Positions 1-8,029 of a stretch of DNA of 64,000 nt are shown here, in pieces; within the stretch, counting starts at the first letter, position 1; each line of letters begins with the position of its first letter. Source of the DNA: a bacterium (GTDB lineage Bacteria > CAIWAD01). A model generated the notes under the pieces. It searched no databases. It was not told the origin of the DNA and saw only the letters and a program-made list of their open reading frames with translations. The DNA lies in NCBI GenBank assembly GCA_030429345.1, contig JAUIFJ010000001.1, positions 282,457 through 346,456 of the forward strand, in the 5' to 3' direction. The position numbers and the translations under genes were made by a program.

Positions 1-324
1 AACCCGGGCGGCAACCAGGCGACCCTCAGCTGGAATCCGGTTCCGGGAGCCAATTCCTACGACGTCCTGCAGTCCACGGACGCCTACGGCGGATTTGCGC
101 TGATCGGCAGCACCGACCAGACGACCTTCAGCCTGCCCGTCGTCGGCGAGGGTTTCCTCGTCGTTTCGTCGAGCGAGAACCTGATTACCGGCACGAGCAG
201 CTTTGACCCCTGGCGCAACCGCGTCAAGCGGGTTGGCCAGAGCAAGGAAGATCTCTTCCTGAGCCAGCAGCCGCCGCGCCGGGAAGTGGTGGATGGAGTG
301 GTCATCGACCACTACGTCAAGTAG
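1..324 (+). CDS. C-terminal end of an FN3-like secreted protein (5' truncated by window edge)
   Basis: The reading frame is open from base 1 to a TAG stop at 322-324 (107 residues visible). The visible part begins with LSWNPVPGANSYDV, a pattern typical of a fibronectin type III or similar Ig-like fold. After that comes a basic, low-complexity tail ending in VVIDHYVK. Such domains usually sit at the C-terminus of secreted or surface proteins in FCB-type bacteria, but no sorting motif is visible here. Function cannot be assigned. A strong terminator follows the stop, so this is the last gene of its transcript. Confidence 0.7.
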   Translation, partial: NPGGNQATLSWNPVPGANSYDVLQSTDAYGGFALIGSTDQTTFSLPVVGEGFLVVSSSENLITGTSSFDPWRNRVKRVGQSKEDLFLSQQPPRREVVDGVVIDHYVK

Positions 325-346
325 TCCACGAACGAAAGTCCCGAGA

Positions 347-380
347 CCCCCGGTCGCTTCGGCGGCCGGGGGTTTTTCTT
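347..380 (+). terminator. Rho-independent terminator after the FN3-like gene
   Basis: A GC-rich hairpin, CCCCCGG ... CCGGGGG with a TTCG tetraloop in the middle, is followed directly by a T-rich tract (TTTTTCTTT). It separates the upstream gene from the sigma-factor operon. Confidence 0.85.
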
Positions 381-564
381 TGTCCGGCAAATGGGCACCC
401 ATGGGAGTACAGATTTTTTAATAGGTTCGACGAGTCGACCGGAAGCGGCCGCAACACACAGCACACAGCCAACTCCCCCGCTTCGGTCACGATATCGATC
501 CAGCTTCGACATCCCTGTCGGAAGACCTTGTTCTTCCCTCAACCCGGATCCACCGGAGTCCCCT

Positions 565-1125
565 ATGGCCATTGACTGGAACGACCTGATTCGCCGCCTG
601 CGCGCCTACCTGATGAAGCACGCCTGGTCCCTGCGCGCCGATCTCGATGACCTGGAAGGCGACATTCTCGCCGAACTGGCGCAGAAGGTCGAGGAAGGCG
701 AGGTCGAGGACCCGGCCCGCATGCTCTACAGCATCGCCCGCTTTCGTATCACGGACCGCTTGCGCAGGCGCCAGAAACGCGCCGAGCGAGAACACGATCC
801 GGGCAGCGAGGGTTTTGATCCCGCCGGTCCGGAGGGCGAGCCCGGCGAACTGCTCTACAGCGAGAGCGAGCGATCCAGCCTGCTGGCCTTTCACATTCGG
901 GAGTTCTTTCTGCATCGCCTCAAACAGGAGGAGTGCGCCCGCCTGGCGGAGCGCGTGCTCGAGCGCTATGACTGGCAGAGCATTGCCGACGAATCGGCCA
1001 GCGAAGGGGCGAGCGCGCAGACCTTGAAGAAGCGCTGGTCCCGCTGCCTGAACCGGCTGAAGGAAGCCTTCAGCGGAGACCTGGACGACCTGCTGTTCGG
1101 CGCCTTCGCCAGGGGGTCCGCATGA
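565..1125 (+). CDS. ECF-like RNA polymerase sigma factor
   Basis: The protein has 186 residues. The segment around residues 22-60 (DLDDLEGDILAELAQ ... MLYSIARFRITDRLRRR) resembles sigma region 2. The segment around residues 140-172 (WQSIADESASEGASAQTLKKRW) resembles the region 4 helix-turn-helix. The frame is open further upstream to 391, but I chose the ATG at 565: it has a GGAG motif 7 bases upstream, and sigma homology begins just after it. It is the first gene of an operon and its stop overlaps the next start (ATGA). By analogy with ECF loci it should direct RNA polymerase to promoters controlled by the membrane protein encoded next, perhaps including its own. It is divergent, and the linker between regions 2 and 4 is rich in acidic residues and glycine. 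Confidence 0.72.
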   Translation: MAIDWNDLIRRLRAYLMKHAWSLRADLDDLEGDILAELAQKVEEGEVEDPARMLYSIARFRITDRLRRRQKRAEREHDPGSEGFDPAGPEGEPGELLYSESERSSLLAFHIREFFLHRLKQEECARLAERVLERYDWQSIADESASEGASAQTLKKRWSRCLNRLKEAFSGDLDDLLFGAFARGSA

Positions 1126-1931
1126 ATGCCCAGGACCTGAAATGGTTCCGCTCCCGCATGGTCGCCGCACGCTGGGGTCTGCTACAGGAGGGGGACCAGG
1201 AACGATTCGACGCCCTGCTGGAGCACGCCCCCTGTCGCGCGCTCTGGGAAGTCTTCCTGGAAGAGGATGCCGACCCTGCGCAGGGCGAAGACCGCCTTCC
1301 GGATGCGCTGCTCGAGAACTGGCCCCGGCGCAGCGCGGCGTTGAAGGGCATGGCGCGCGCTCTTGTACGACAACACCTGGAGCGCAGCGAGGCCTCGCGC
1401 CGCGAGCTGGAGGCCCGGGGCTGGGAAGCAAGGCTGTATACGGCGGAAGACCTGTCCGGGCCTGCAGAGCGGGCGGCGGCGAGAACGGTCCGTCCGCGAC
1501 CGCGGTGGTGGCTGGGCGGATGGGCCGGGCTGGCCACGGCGGCGGCTCTCATGCTGGCCCTGCTGAGGGTGCCCGGCGAGCTTCCGCAGCCCGGCCTTCA
1601 AAGCGAGCGGTTGCTGTTGCCGGTTCCTGTCACACGCGGCGACGATCGCGTGGAGAGCATCCGGCTGCAGGAGGAAGGCCGCCGACTGGAGCTTCTGTTG
1701 GCGCTGCAGTGGCGGGACATGGACCGGGCACGCATCCGGCTGCTGGACGCCGGCGGAGCCCAGCTGGCCGAGCAGAACCTGGATCGCCCGGAGGACGGCG
1801 GCGTGGAGTACAGAAGAATTGCATACCGCAGCGAAACGGTGCTGCAGCCCGGACGGTATACGCTGCAGATCGTGACCAGCGGCGAGTCCGGATCGGAAAG
1901 CGAGAATCGACCTTTTGAGGTGCTGCCATGA
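1122..1931 (+). CDS. Single-pass membrane protein, candidate anti-sigma factor
   Basis: The protein has 269 residues. Residues 1-128 are helical, charged and presumably cytoplasmic. One hydrophobic segment lies at about 129-149 (WWLGGWAGLATAAALMLAL). About 120 residues then follow outside the membrane, with a beta-rich pattern (RLELLLALQW, YRSETVLQPGRYTLQIVTS). Its start overlaps the sigma gene by 4 bases and its stop overlaps the next gene by 4 bases, so expression is coupled. Position and topology match an anti-sigma factor with an outer sensing domain. I see no zinc HxxxCxxC motif of the usual anti-sigma fold, so the role is inferred from context only. Confidence 0.55.
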   Translation: MNAQDLKWFRSRMVAARWGLLQEGDQERFDALLEHAPCRALWEVFLEEDADPAQGEDRLPDALLENWPRRSAALKGMARALVRQHLERSEASRRELEARGWEARLYTAEDLSGPAERAAARTVRPRPRWWLGGWAGLATAAALMLALLRVPGELPQPGLQSERLLLPVPVTRGDDRVESIRLQEEGRRLELLLALQWRDMDRARIRLLDAGGAQLAEQNLDRPEDGGVEYRRIAYRSETVLQPGRYTLQIVTSGESGSESENRPFEVLP

Positions 1932-3313
1932 TCTCTCTCGGCAAGCTCTTCCTGCCCTTGTTCCTCGCCCTGGCCTTGATCGTCGGCTATCTGGCCTTCG
2001 TCGATCTTCCGGCAGTGGAAATGACCGTGACCCTGCAGAACGGAAGCGAGGGCAAGCCCGAGAAGCACGCTACGATCCGGTCCGCGCTGGACGAGGCGCA
2101 GAAGGCCAAGATGGAGCATCCGCGGATCACCTTGACCGAAGCGCGCATTGCCTATGCGGAGCATGTGGTGATCTCGCCCTGGGAAAGCCTGGATTCACTC
2201 TGGCTGGGCAGCCGCTTCGAGGACGAGGAGGACCTGCCGCGGATCACGGGAACGGTCGATTCGCTCAGCGCGGTCAACATCGACTCGGACTGGGAGGAGC
2301 CGATCCGCGTGACCCTGGAGAACCTGCTGATCACGAAGGGCAATGCCCTGCACTCGGTCTATGTCTACGAGGCCGACCTGCAGAACCAGCAGCCCAGCGA
2401 GGTCATGGACCAGCTGCGCCGCGGGTTGAGCGTTCCCCTGGAGGACTACACCAAGGTCTACGGGGAAGAGGGCGACCCCAAGAAGCGCCGCGAGGGTTCC
2501 GGCCTGCGCATCAGCAACGGCAAGGTCCTGCTGGATCACGTGGTCATCGAGGACAACAACGGCCATGCCGGCAAGGGCAGCGAAGACGACGAGGAGATGT
2601 ACTACGGCGGCGGCATCTTCATCCAGAAGAGCGAGGTCAGCAGCGACCGGCTGAGCCTGCGCGGCAACCGCGCCAACATGGGCGGGGCCTTCTACATGGA
2701 AAGCTCGGCCTGCACCTTCGGCCTGCGCTGGGTGGAGAACAACGGGGTGCTGGATCACAGCGAGTCCGGGAAGAGGGACCAGTACGGCGCGATCGCGCTG
2801 CTGGACATGGAATCGAGGCTCACCCTTCAGCAGGGAGCCCTGTGGGACAACGGCCGTTTCCGCGAGGGTCGCTTCGAGAGCGAAGACGCCGAAGGTCTTG
2901 CGCGCATGCTGATCCTGAATCACGACGGCCTGTTCCACGTGCTCGACTCGGAGCTCGCGATCGAGCAGTGCAGCATTGGAACGGAACTGGAAAGCGACGC
3001 GGCGGACACGGATCTGGATCCGATGGGCTATCACATGTACATGGACGCAACGAGCACGGTCCAGCTGGAGAAAAGCCTGCTGGCGGATCCGGATGGACCC
3101 TTTCTCTGCAAGCCCCAGGCGGGCGGCGAACTGTTCCGTTCGCAGTCCACCCTGAGCAACGACAAGAGCGGCTTCGAAAGCGGCCACGAGCCGACCGTCT
3201 ACAGCAGCGTCAAGCTGAACGAGAACAAGTCCGCCGACTCCTGGACCTCGGACGACGGCAGCACAGTGGCCGGCGAGGGCGAGGGAGCCTCTTTCGTGGA
3301 GGAGACTCCTTGA
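1928..3313 (+). CDS. Membrane-anchored parallel beta-helix protein (paralogue 1)
   Basis: The protein has 461 residues. An N-terminal hydrophobic segment (residues 5-25) probably anchors it or serves as an uncleaved signal. The region after about residue 35 (TVTLQNGSEG ... ATIRSALDEAQ) resembles the start of DUF1565/pectin-lyase-like beta-helix proteins. Repeated short strands follow (LDHVVIEDNNG, RLSLRGNRANMGGAFYMESS). A block GHAGKGSEDDEEMYYGGG near residues 212-229 is kept nearly unchanged in the next gene. The role of this right-handed beta-helix in the envelope is unknown. The gene overlaps its upstream neighbour by 4 bases and is part of the sigma-CHAT operon. Confidence 0.6.
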   Translation: MISLGKLFLPLFLALALIVGYLAFVDLPAVEMTVTLQNGSEGKPEKHATIRSALDEAQKAKMEHPRITLTEARIAYAEHVVISPWESLDSLWLGSRFEDEEDLPRITGTVDSLSAVNIDSDWEEPIRVTLENLLITKGNALHSVYVYEADLQNQQPSEVMDQLRRGLSVPLEDYTKVYGEEGDPKKRREGSGLRISNGKVLLDHVVIEDNNGHAGKGSEDDEEMYYGGGIFIQKSEVSSDRLSLRGNRANMGGAFYMESSACTFGLRWVENNGVLDHSESGKRDQYGAIALLDMESRLTLQQGALWDNGRFREGRFESEDAEGLARMLILNHDGLFHVLDSELAIEQCSIGTELESDAADTDLDPMGYHMYMDATSTVQLEKSLLADPDGPFLCKPQAGGELFRSQSTLSNDKSGFESGHEPTVYSSVKLNENKSADSWTSDDGSTVAGEGEGASFVEETP

Positions 3314-3365
3314 GGATCTCGCCGCTTTCAATGGCAAACACGATCACACAACCCTGCGAGGATAG

Positions 3366-4748
3366 ATGATTCGCTTCTACAGCCTGTTGGCGCTCATCCT
3401 GGTCTTCTCGTATACAGAGCTTCACAGCCAGGACTCCGGGTGCAAGGAAGCCAAAGCGCATGCTGTGACCTTGCAGAATGGCCTGGGTGGCGAGTGCACG
3501 CCCTTTCCGGACATCGGCAGCGCTCTCAAGGCCGCAGGGAAACAGGGACTGGCTCATCCCCGGATCATCCTCAACAGGAAGGGCCACTTCTACAAGGCGC
3601 GAGTTCGTGTAGTCCCCTATCCACAGCTGGATTCGCTGTGGCTGGGAAGCGAGTACTCCGTGTATACTGACCGACCCGTCATTACGGGGGATGGCGACAG
3701 CAGTGCAGTCAACCTCTTTTCGGAGACAAGCGAAAAAGTGCGCGTAACCCTGAAGAACCTTCGGATTCAAAAGGGAAATGCCGCCACGCCCTTGTACGTC
3801 GTGCAGGCGGATCTTGAGGGCCTGGTGAAAACCCCCGTTTCGGCCATGCTGGATCGTGGCCTGAGTGTTTCATTGGATCATTTCATTCAGCGCTACGACA
3901 GCTCGACAATTCGTGGCACACTTCGTCGGGAGGGATCCGGGCTGCGCATCAGCAACGCCATCGTCTTCCTGGATTCCGTCGCACTCGAGGACAACAACGG
4001 TCATGCAGGAAAAGGCAGCGAGGATGACGAGGAGATGTACTACGGCGGCGGCATGTTCATCGAGAACAGCATCGTAGAAAGCAGGGCCCTGAGGTTGAAA
4101 GGGAACCGGGCCAACCAGGGAGGAGCCTTCTGCATCGAGAACTCGACGGTCGACCTGGACCTGACATGGGTGTGCGGCAACGGCATTCTGGATCACAGCG
4201 GCAACGGCAAAAGGGATCAATACGGTTCCATCGGCCTGCTGACGAATGGCTCCACAGTCACCCTGCGGGGAGGCGCTTTGTGGAACAATGGCCGCTTTCC
4301 TGAGCACGAAAGCGTGCAGGCGAAGGAAGACTCGTGTGCCTCCAGTCATATCCAAAACTATGACGGCTACTTCGAGGTCCGGAACTCGGATCTGACTCTC
4401 ATCCAATGCAGCATCGGCACGGAGAACCCGCTTGGCGTTCCTGCAGGGGATCCCTTGCCCTACAAGATGAACAGGAACGGGACAGGCATGGTTCAGCTTG
4501 AACGCTGCCTGCTCTGGAGCCCGGACGAGATCTTCGTCTGCAAGAGCGACCAGGAGAAGTCCGGCTATGCGGCCACGGAATCCGTCGGCAACGCGGATGG
4601 CGGGTTCCAGCAGCAAAGTGAACCCTTAGCCATTGTTTCCGTCAAATTGGCGAAGAACAAGGGAGTTGTTTCCTACACCCCGCCTTCCGGTTCGCCGATC
4701 AAACCCGCGAAGCCGATCGGCGCCACCTTCAAGATCTCTGCGAACTAG
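3366..4748 (+). CDS. Secreted parallel beta-helix protein (paralogue 2)
   Basis: The protein has 460 residues. It begins with a cleavable-looking signal peptide (MIRFYSLLALILVFSYTELH) and then a free cysteine. It aligns along its whole length with the preceding gene: VTLQNGLGGEC, LDSLWLGSEYS, EGSGLRISNAIVFLDSV, the block GHAGKGSEDDEEMYYGGG, and the ends of both proteins. Tandem duplication is therefore likely, followed by clear divergence. A GAGGA motif lies 6 bases before the ATG. Unlike paralogue 1, which keeps its membrane segment, this one looks released or lipid-free. Several extra cysteines are present. The function is unknown; a ligand-binding or scaffold role in the envelope would fit. 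Confidence 0.6.
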   Translation: MIRFYSLLALILVFSYTELHSQDSGCKEAKAHAVTLQNGLGGECTPFPDIGSALKAAGKQGLAHPRIILNRKGHFYKARVRVVPYPQLDSLWLGSEYSVYTDRPVITGDGDSSAVNLFSETSEKVRVTLKNLRIQKGNAATPLYVVQADLEGLVKTPVSAMLDRGLSVSLDHFIQRYDSSTIRGTLRREGSGLRISNAIVFLDSVALEDNNGHAGKGSEDDEEMYYGGGMFIENSIVESRALRLKGNRANQGGAFCIENSTVDLDLTWVCGNGILDHSGNGKRDQYGSIGLLTNGSTVTLRGGALWNNGRFPEHESVQAKEDSCASSHIQNYDGYFEVRNSDLTLIQCSIGTENPLGVPAGDPLPYKMNRNGTGMVQLERCLLWSPDEIFVCKSDQEKSGYAATESVGNADGGFQQQSEPLAIVSVKLAKNKGVVSYTPPSGSPIKPAKPIGATFKISAN

Positions 4749-4757
4749 TCCAGAACC

Positions 4758-7412
4758 TTGCAAGCGCGTATACGACATCTGGTTGGAACCGGTAGCTGCC
4801 TGTGGTCCCTCCGACTCTTCCAGTGGCTTGTGCTGTGCGCGTGTTGCGGCTCGTCCGCCTTCGCAGAGCCCCTTCCGCCGGACAGCCTTTTCGTGCGCGG
4901 AACGGCCTGGCAGCGGCAGGGAGTGGGCGATTCGGCCGCCGTGTATTACGAAGCCTTCCTGCATGCGACACGCGACTCCGTGCCGACCCTTCGCCGAGGA
5001 CGCGCTCTCGCCAATCTTGGTCTTCTAGACCGCCGTGCGGGACGGACGGAGTCCGCCATGCGCCACTTCGGCTCGGCGAAGGAGATCTTTGTGTCCACAT
5101 CGCCGGAACGGGTACCCCGGCTGCTGCTGGACATGGCCCGCCTGGAAGAGCGCCGCCTGAACCCCTGGGCCGCCGACAGCCTGCTTCTGCTGGCCGACTC
5201 CCTGGCCGTACTCCACGACCCGCCCCGCCGAGTGCCGATCCGGCTCGAAGCGGTCGAGTTGGCGATCTCGATGGGCCATGCGGGGCGGGCCGAGCGCCTG
5301 CTCCATCCCCTGCTGAACAGGGAAACGGCTTCCGCGGATGCCGCCCGCATATACATCGCGCAGGGAAACCTGCACAAGCTGAAGCGGGATTTCGAAGGCG
5401 TGCGCGAATCCTGCCGCCGGGCACTGTCGCACGCCGACGCCAGCGGGAGCAGTCGGCTGGTGGCCCTGTGCTACAACAATCTCGGGACCCTGGAGATGGC
5501 CGTCGGCAGCCCCTTCGAGCGGCAGTTGGCCTTCTTCGACAGCAGCCTGGCGGTCATCCGGCTCGACGAGGCGCCGAATACCTGGCTGCTCTCGCAGCAG
5601 AACCGCGGCATCGTGCTCGACAACATGGGCCGCCACGAGGAGGCGGCGCGGGTATTCAGCGAGGTGCTCGAAGAGTCGATCCGCCTGGGGCGGGAAGACT
5701 TCCGCATTGCCTGCCTGAAGGATCACGGCGATCTCCATGCACACCAGGGCAAATACGAGCTGGCCATCTCGACCTACCGGGAGGCGGCCTCGAGGGCAGA
5801 CAGCATCGGGAACTGGGACCTGCTCGAGCGCGCGCTGGAGGCGATGGGCGACAGCCGCTTCGCACAGGGACGGATCGAGGAGGCGCGTGATACCTGGGCG
5901 CTGGCCCAGGAGGTGATCGAGAACGTGAGACGGGACATCCAGCTGGATCACAGCCGTCGCGTGTTTCTCGAGTCCCGTCGCAGCATCGCGGAGAAACGCA
6001 TCCGGGCCCAGCTTTCCCTGCAGGAAGAGGGACAGGCCCTGGAGACCCTGGACGGCATGAAGGCCCGCACCTTGCTGGACCAGATGGAAGGGGCCTGGCT
6101 CTTGCTGGAGCAGGAGCTTCCCCCGCAGGATGCCGCCGAGCGGCAGGCGCTGGAGCGCGCACTGGGCCACCGGCATCGAGAGCTTCTTCGTGCCGAGGTG
6201 CAGGGGGAAACAGCTGCCGAAGAGCGGCGACTCTTCCGGGAGCGATTCGAGCGCGCCCGGCGCGATCTGCAGGCCTTTGACCTGGAGCTCTTCGAGAGGC
6301 AGCCGGGGCTCGGCCGCCGCGCCGGCGCTTTTCCCGGACAGAGTCTGCGCGAAATGGCCCGTCTGCTGCAGGAAAACCAGCTCGCCGTGAGCTGGCTGGT
6401 GGAGGAGGAGCGGATCACGGCCTTCTGCCTGCGATCCAGGGGGCGGTCCACACCGGAGCTGCGGGTTGTCGAGATCGGCATCTCGCGGGAGGAACTGCGT
6501 TCGCAGATGCAGGAAATGCGGCAGGACTGGATCGACCAGTCCACGCTGCCCGCCGTCCTGCGCTCCCCTCCCGCGCCGGGTTCCGCGGAAGCCCGCCTCT
6601 TCGATCGACTACTCCTGCCCGTCCTGGAACAGGCGGAGGGCGTGGATCACCTGCTGATGATCCCCGACCGCGAACTGCACGACATGCCTTTCCACGCCCT
6701 CTATGACTGTACGACAGATAGTCGTGTAGCACAGAATCTGCAGTTGTCGACGGCCCCGGGCTTCCGTGCTCTCGCCGAGTTGCGATTGACCGGAACCCGC
6801 GGGCGCGAGGACCTGCTCGTGCTGGGGGCCGGCGCCGGAGCACAGACACGGGAGATGGGTCTTCTTCCGGGAGTGGGCAGGGAGCTGGAGGCGATCCGCC
6901 AAGCCTACGGTCGTCGCGCCCGTTTCCTGCGGGACAGCCTGGCCACCGAAACGGCGCTGCGACGGCAGGCGGACGAGTATGGCGTCCTGCACTTCGCCGC
7001 CCACTGCCGCATCGATCCCGAGCGCCCCGCCCATTCTGCGATCCTGCTGCAGGCCGACAGCGAGCACGACGGCCTGCTGGAGGCCCGCGAGATCGCGCGC
7101 TTCGAGCTCGACGCCGACCTGGCGGTGCTCAGCGCCTGCAACACGCACTCCGGCCCACTTGCGGGAGCGGAGGGCGTGCTGGGCCTGAGCCGCGCCTTCT
7201 TCAGCGCGCGCGTACCGACGGTGGTTGCATCACGCTGGCCCGTCGACGACCGGATCACGGCGCGCTTCATGGAATCGTTCTACACCCGCCTGGCGGCCGG
7301 ACACCGTCCGCTCGCCGCCCTGCACCTGGCCCAGCGGGAGATGCTGGGTCGTGATCCATTGCAAAGCCCCCTGGAGTGGGGCGGCTTCGTGATCCTCGGG
7401 GACTGCGACTAG
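4758..7412 (+). CDS. Secreted TPR-CHAT protein (caspase-like peptidase family)
   Basis: The protein has 884 residues and a TTG start. A hydrophobic N-terminus (about residues 18-37, ending SSAFAEPLPP) looks like a Sec signal. Residues 50-400 are helical repeats typical of TPR (for example NNLGTLEMAVG and ALANLGLLDRRAGRTESAM). The C-terminal third is a CHAT domain. The expected catalytic pair is present: His749 in HFAAH and Cys794 in LSACNT. The family signature GAEGVLGLSRAFFSARVPTVV and the closing WGGFVILGD are also present. CHAT domains belong to the caspase/gingipain clan of peptidases; the substrate here is unknown. The gene ends the sigma-beta-helix operon and is followed by a terminator. 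The start codon has no clear ribosome-binding site and is set by the signal peptide. Confidence 0.85.
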   Translation: MQARIRHLVGTGSCLWSLRLFQWLVLCACCGSSAFAEPLPPDSLFVRGTAWQRQGVGDSAAVYYEAFLHATRDSVPTLRRGRALANLGLLDRRAGRTESAMRHFGSAKEIFVSTSPERVPRLLLDMARLEERRLNPWAADSLLLLADSLAVLHDPPRRVPIRLEAVELAISMGHAGRAERLLHPLLNRETASADAARIYIAQGNLHKLKRDFEGVRESCRRALSHADASGSSRLVALCYNNLGTLEMAVGSPFERQLAFFDSSLAVIRLDEAPNTWLLSQQNRGIVLDNMGRHEEAARVFSEVLEESIRLGREDFRIACLKDHGDLHAHQGKYELAISTYREAASRADSIGNWDLLERALEAMGDSRFAQGRIEEARDTWALAQEVIENVRRDIQLDHSRRVFLESRRSIAEKRIRAQLSLQEEGQALETLDGMKARTLLDQMEGAWLLLEQELPPQDAAERQALERALGHRHRELLRAEVQGETAAEERRLFRERFERARRDLQAFDLELFERQPGLGRRAGAFPGQSLREMARLLQENQLAVSWLVEEERITAFCLRSRGRSTPELRVVEIGISREELRSQMQEMRQDWIDQSTLPAVLRSPPAPGSAEARLFDRLLLPVLEQAEGVDHLLMIPDRELHDMPFHALYDCTTDSRVAQNLQLSTAPGFRALAELRLTGTRGREDLLVLGAGAGAQTREMGLLPGVGRELEAIRQAYGRRARFLRDSLATETALRRQADEYGVLHFAAHCRIDPERPAHSAILLQADSEHDGLLEAREIARFELDADLAVLSACNTHSGPLAGAEGVLGLSRAFFSARVPTVVASRWPVDDRITARFMESFYTRLAAGHRPLAALHLAQREMLGRDPLQSPLEWGGFVILGDCD

Positions 7413-7435
7413 CGTCCGCAGACACGGAAGAGAGA

Positions 7436-7461
7436 GCGCCCGCCGAAACGGGCGCCCTTTT
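7436..7461 (+). terminator. Rho-independent terminator after the CHAT operon
   Basis: A perfect 7-bp stem (GCGCCCG / CGGGCGC) with a 6-base loop is followed by CCTTTT. The stem is symmetric, so it may also serve the minus-strand gene that converges on it, although no T-tract is visible on that side. Confidence 0.75.
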
Positions 7462-7466
7462 CGTGG

Positions 7467-7754
7467 CTAGAAGCCCCCGCCGCCGAAGACCACCGCCTTC
7501 ATGATCGTCAGCTCGTAGGGAACCGTGATCGGAACCGGCTTCTCCTTGGGCTTCAGATCCTCCGGGGCAATGTTGCTGTAGTCGAAGGGAACTCCGTCCC
7601 CGCGCAGGCTGGAGGTGTCGATGGCCTCTCCGTGAAGCGCTTCCCAGGCTTCCTGGTCCAGGTGCTGCACGCTGCCGGCCGAAACGGCCACCGGCACGAA
7701 GACGAAGAGCAGCGTCAGCAGGCCGGCAAGGTGGATGGTGTTGGATTTCTTCAT
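7467..7754 (-). CDS. Small secreted protein of unknown function
   Basis: The protein has 95 residues. A signal peptide is clear (MKKSNTIHLAGLLTLLFVFV, cut near VSAGS). The mature chain is about 70 residues, acidic then basic, and ends in VVFGGGGF. A strong GGAGGAC ribosome-binding site precedes the ATG. There is no family I recognise. The glycine-rich aromatic C-terminus is unusual and could be a processing or anchoring signal. The gene faces the CHAT operon across a shared hairpin and diverges from the large repeat protein that follows. Confidence 0.7.
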   Translation of the reverse strand: MKKSNTIHLAGLLTLLFVFVPVAVSAGSVQHLDQEAWEALHGEAIDTSSLRGDGVPFDYSNIAPEDLKPKEKPVPITVPYELTIMKAVVFGGGGF

Positions 7755-8029
7755 GATGTCCTCCGTTGAATAGTGGTTTCACCCACCATGTCGGAGGAAT
7801 GGCCGCAGCGTGACCGTACTCCCGCGCTCCGCACGATTTTGCACAGCTTGAACAGACGGCCTGCAGTTATGCTTCTGCCAAGATCATGCAAAACAGATGT
7901 TTGCACTTTCTGTCGCCTCTGGCATCATGCTTGCTCTACCATAAGAAGCAAACGGTGAAATCCAACCAGAACAGCTTTGTCAGGCCGGGAGAGTTCTCTT
8001 CCGTCCGCGCTGTTTTTCAGGGGGAATCC

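Noticed and set aside
391..564. Upstream extension of the sigma-factor frame
   Set aside because: No sigma homology before the ATG at 565, which has its own GGAG; the extension also begins right behind the terminator.
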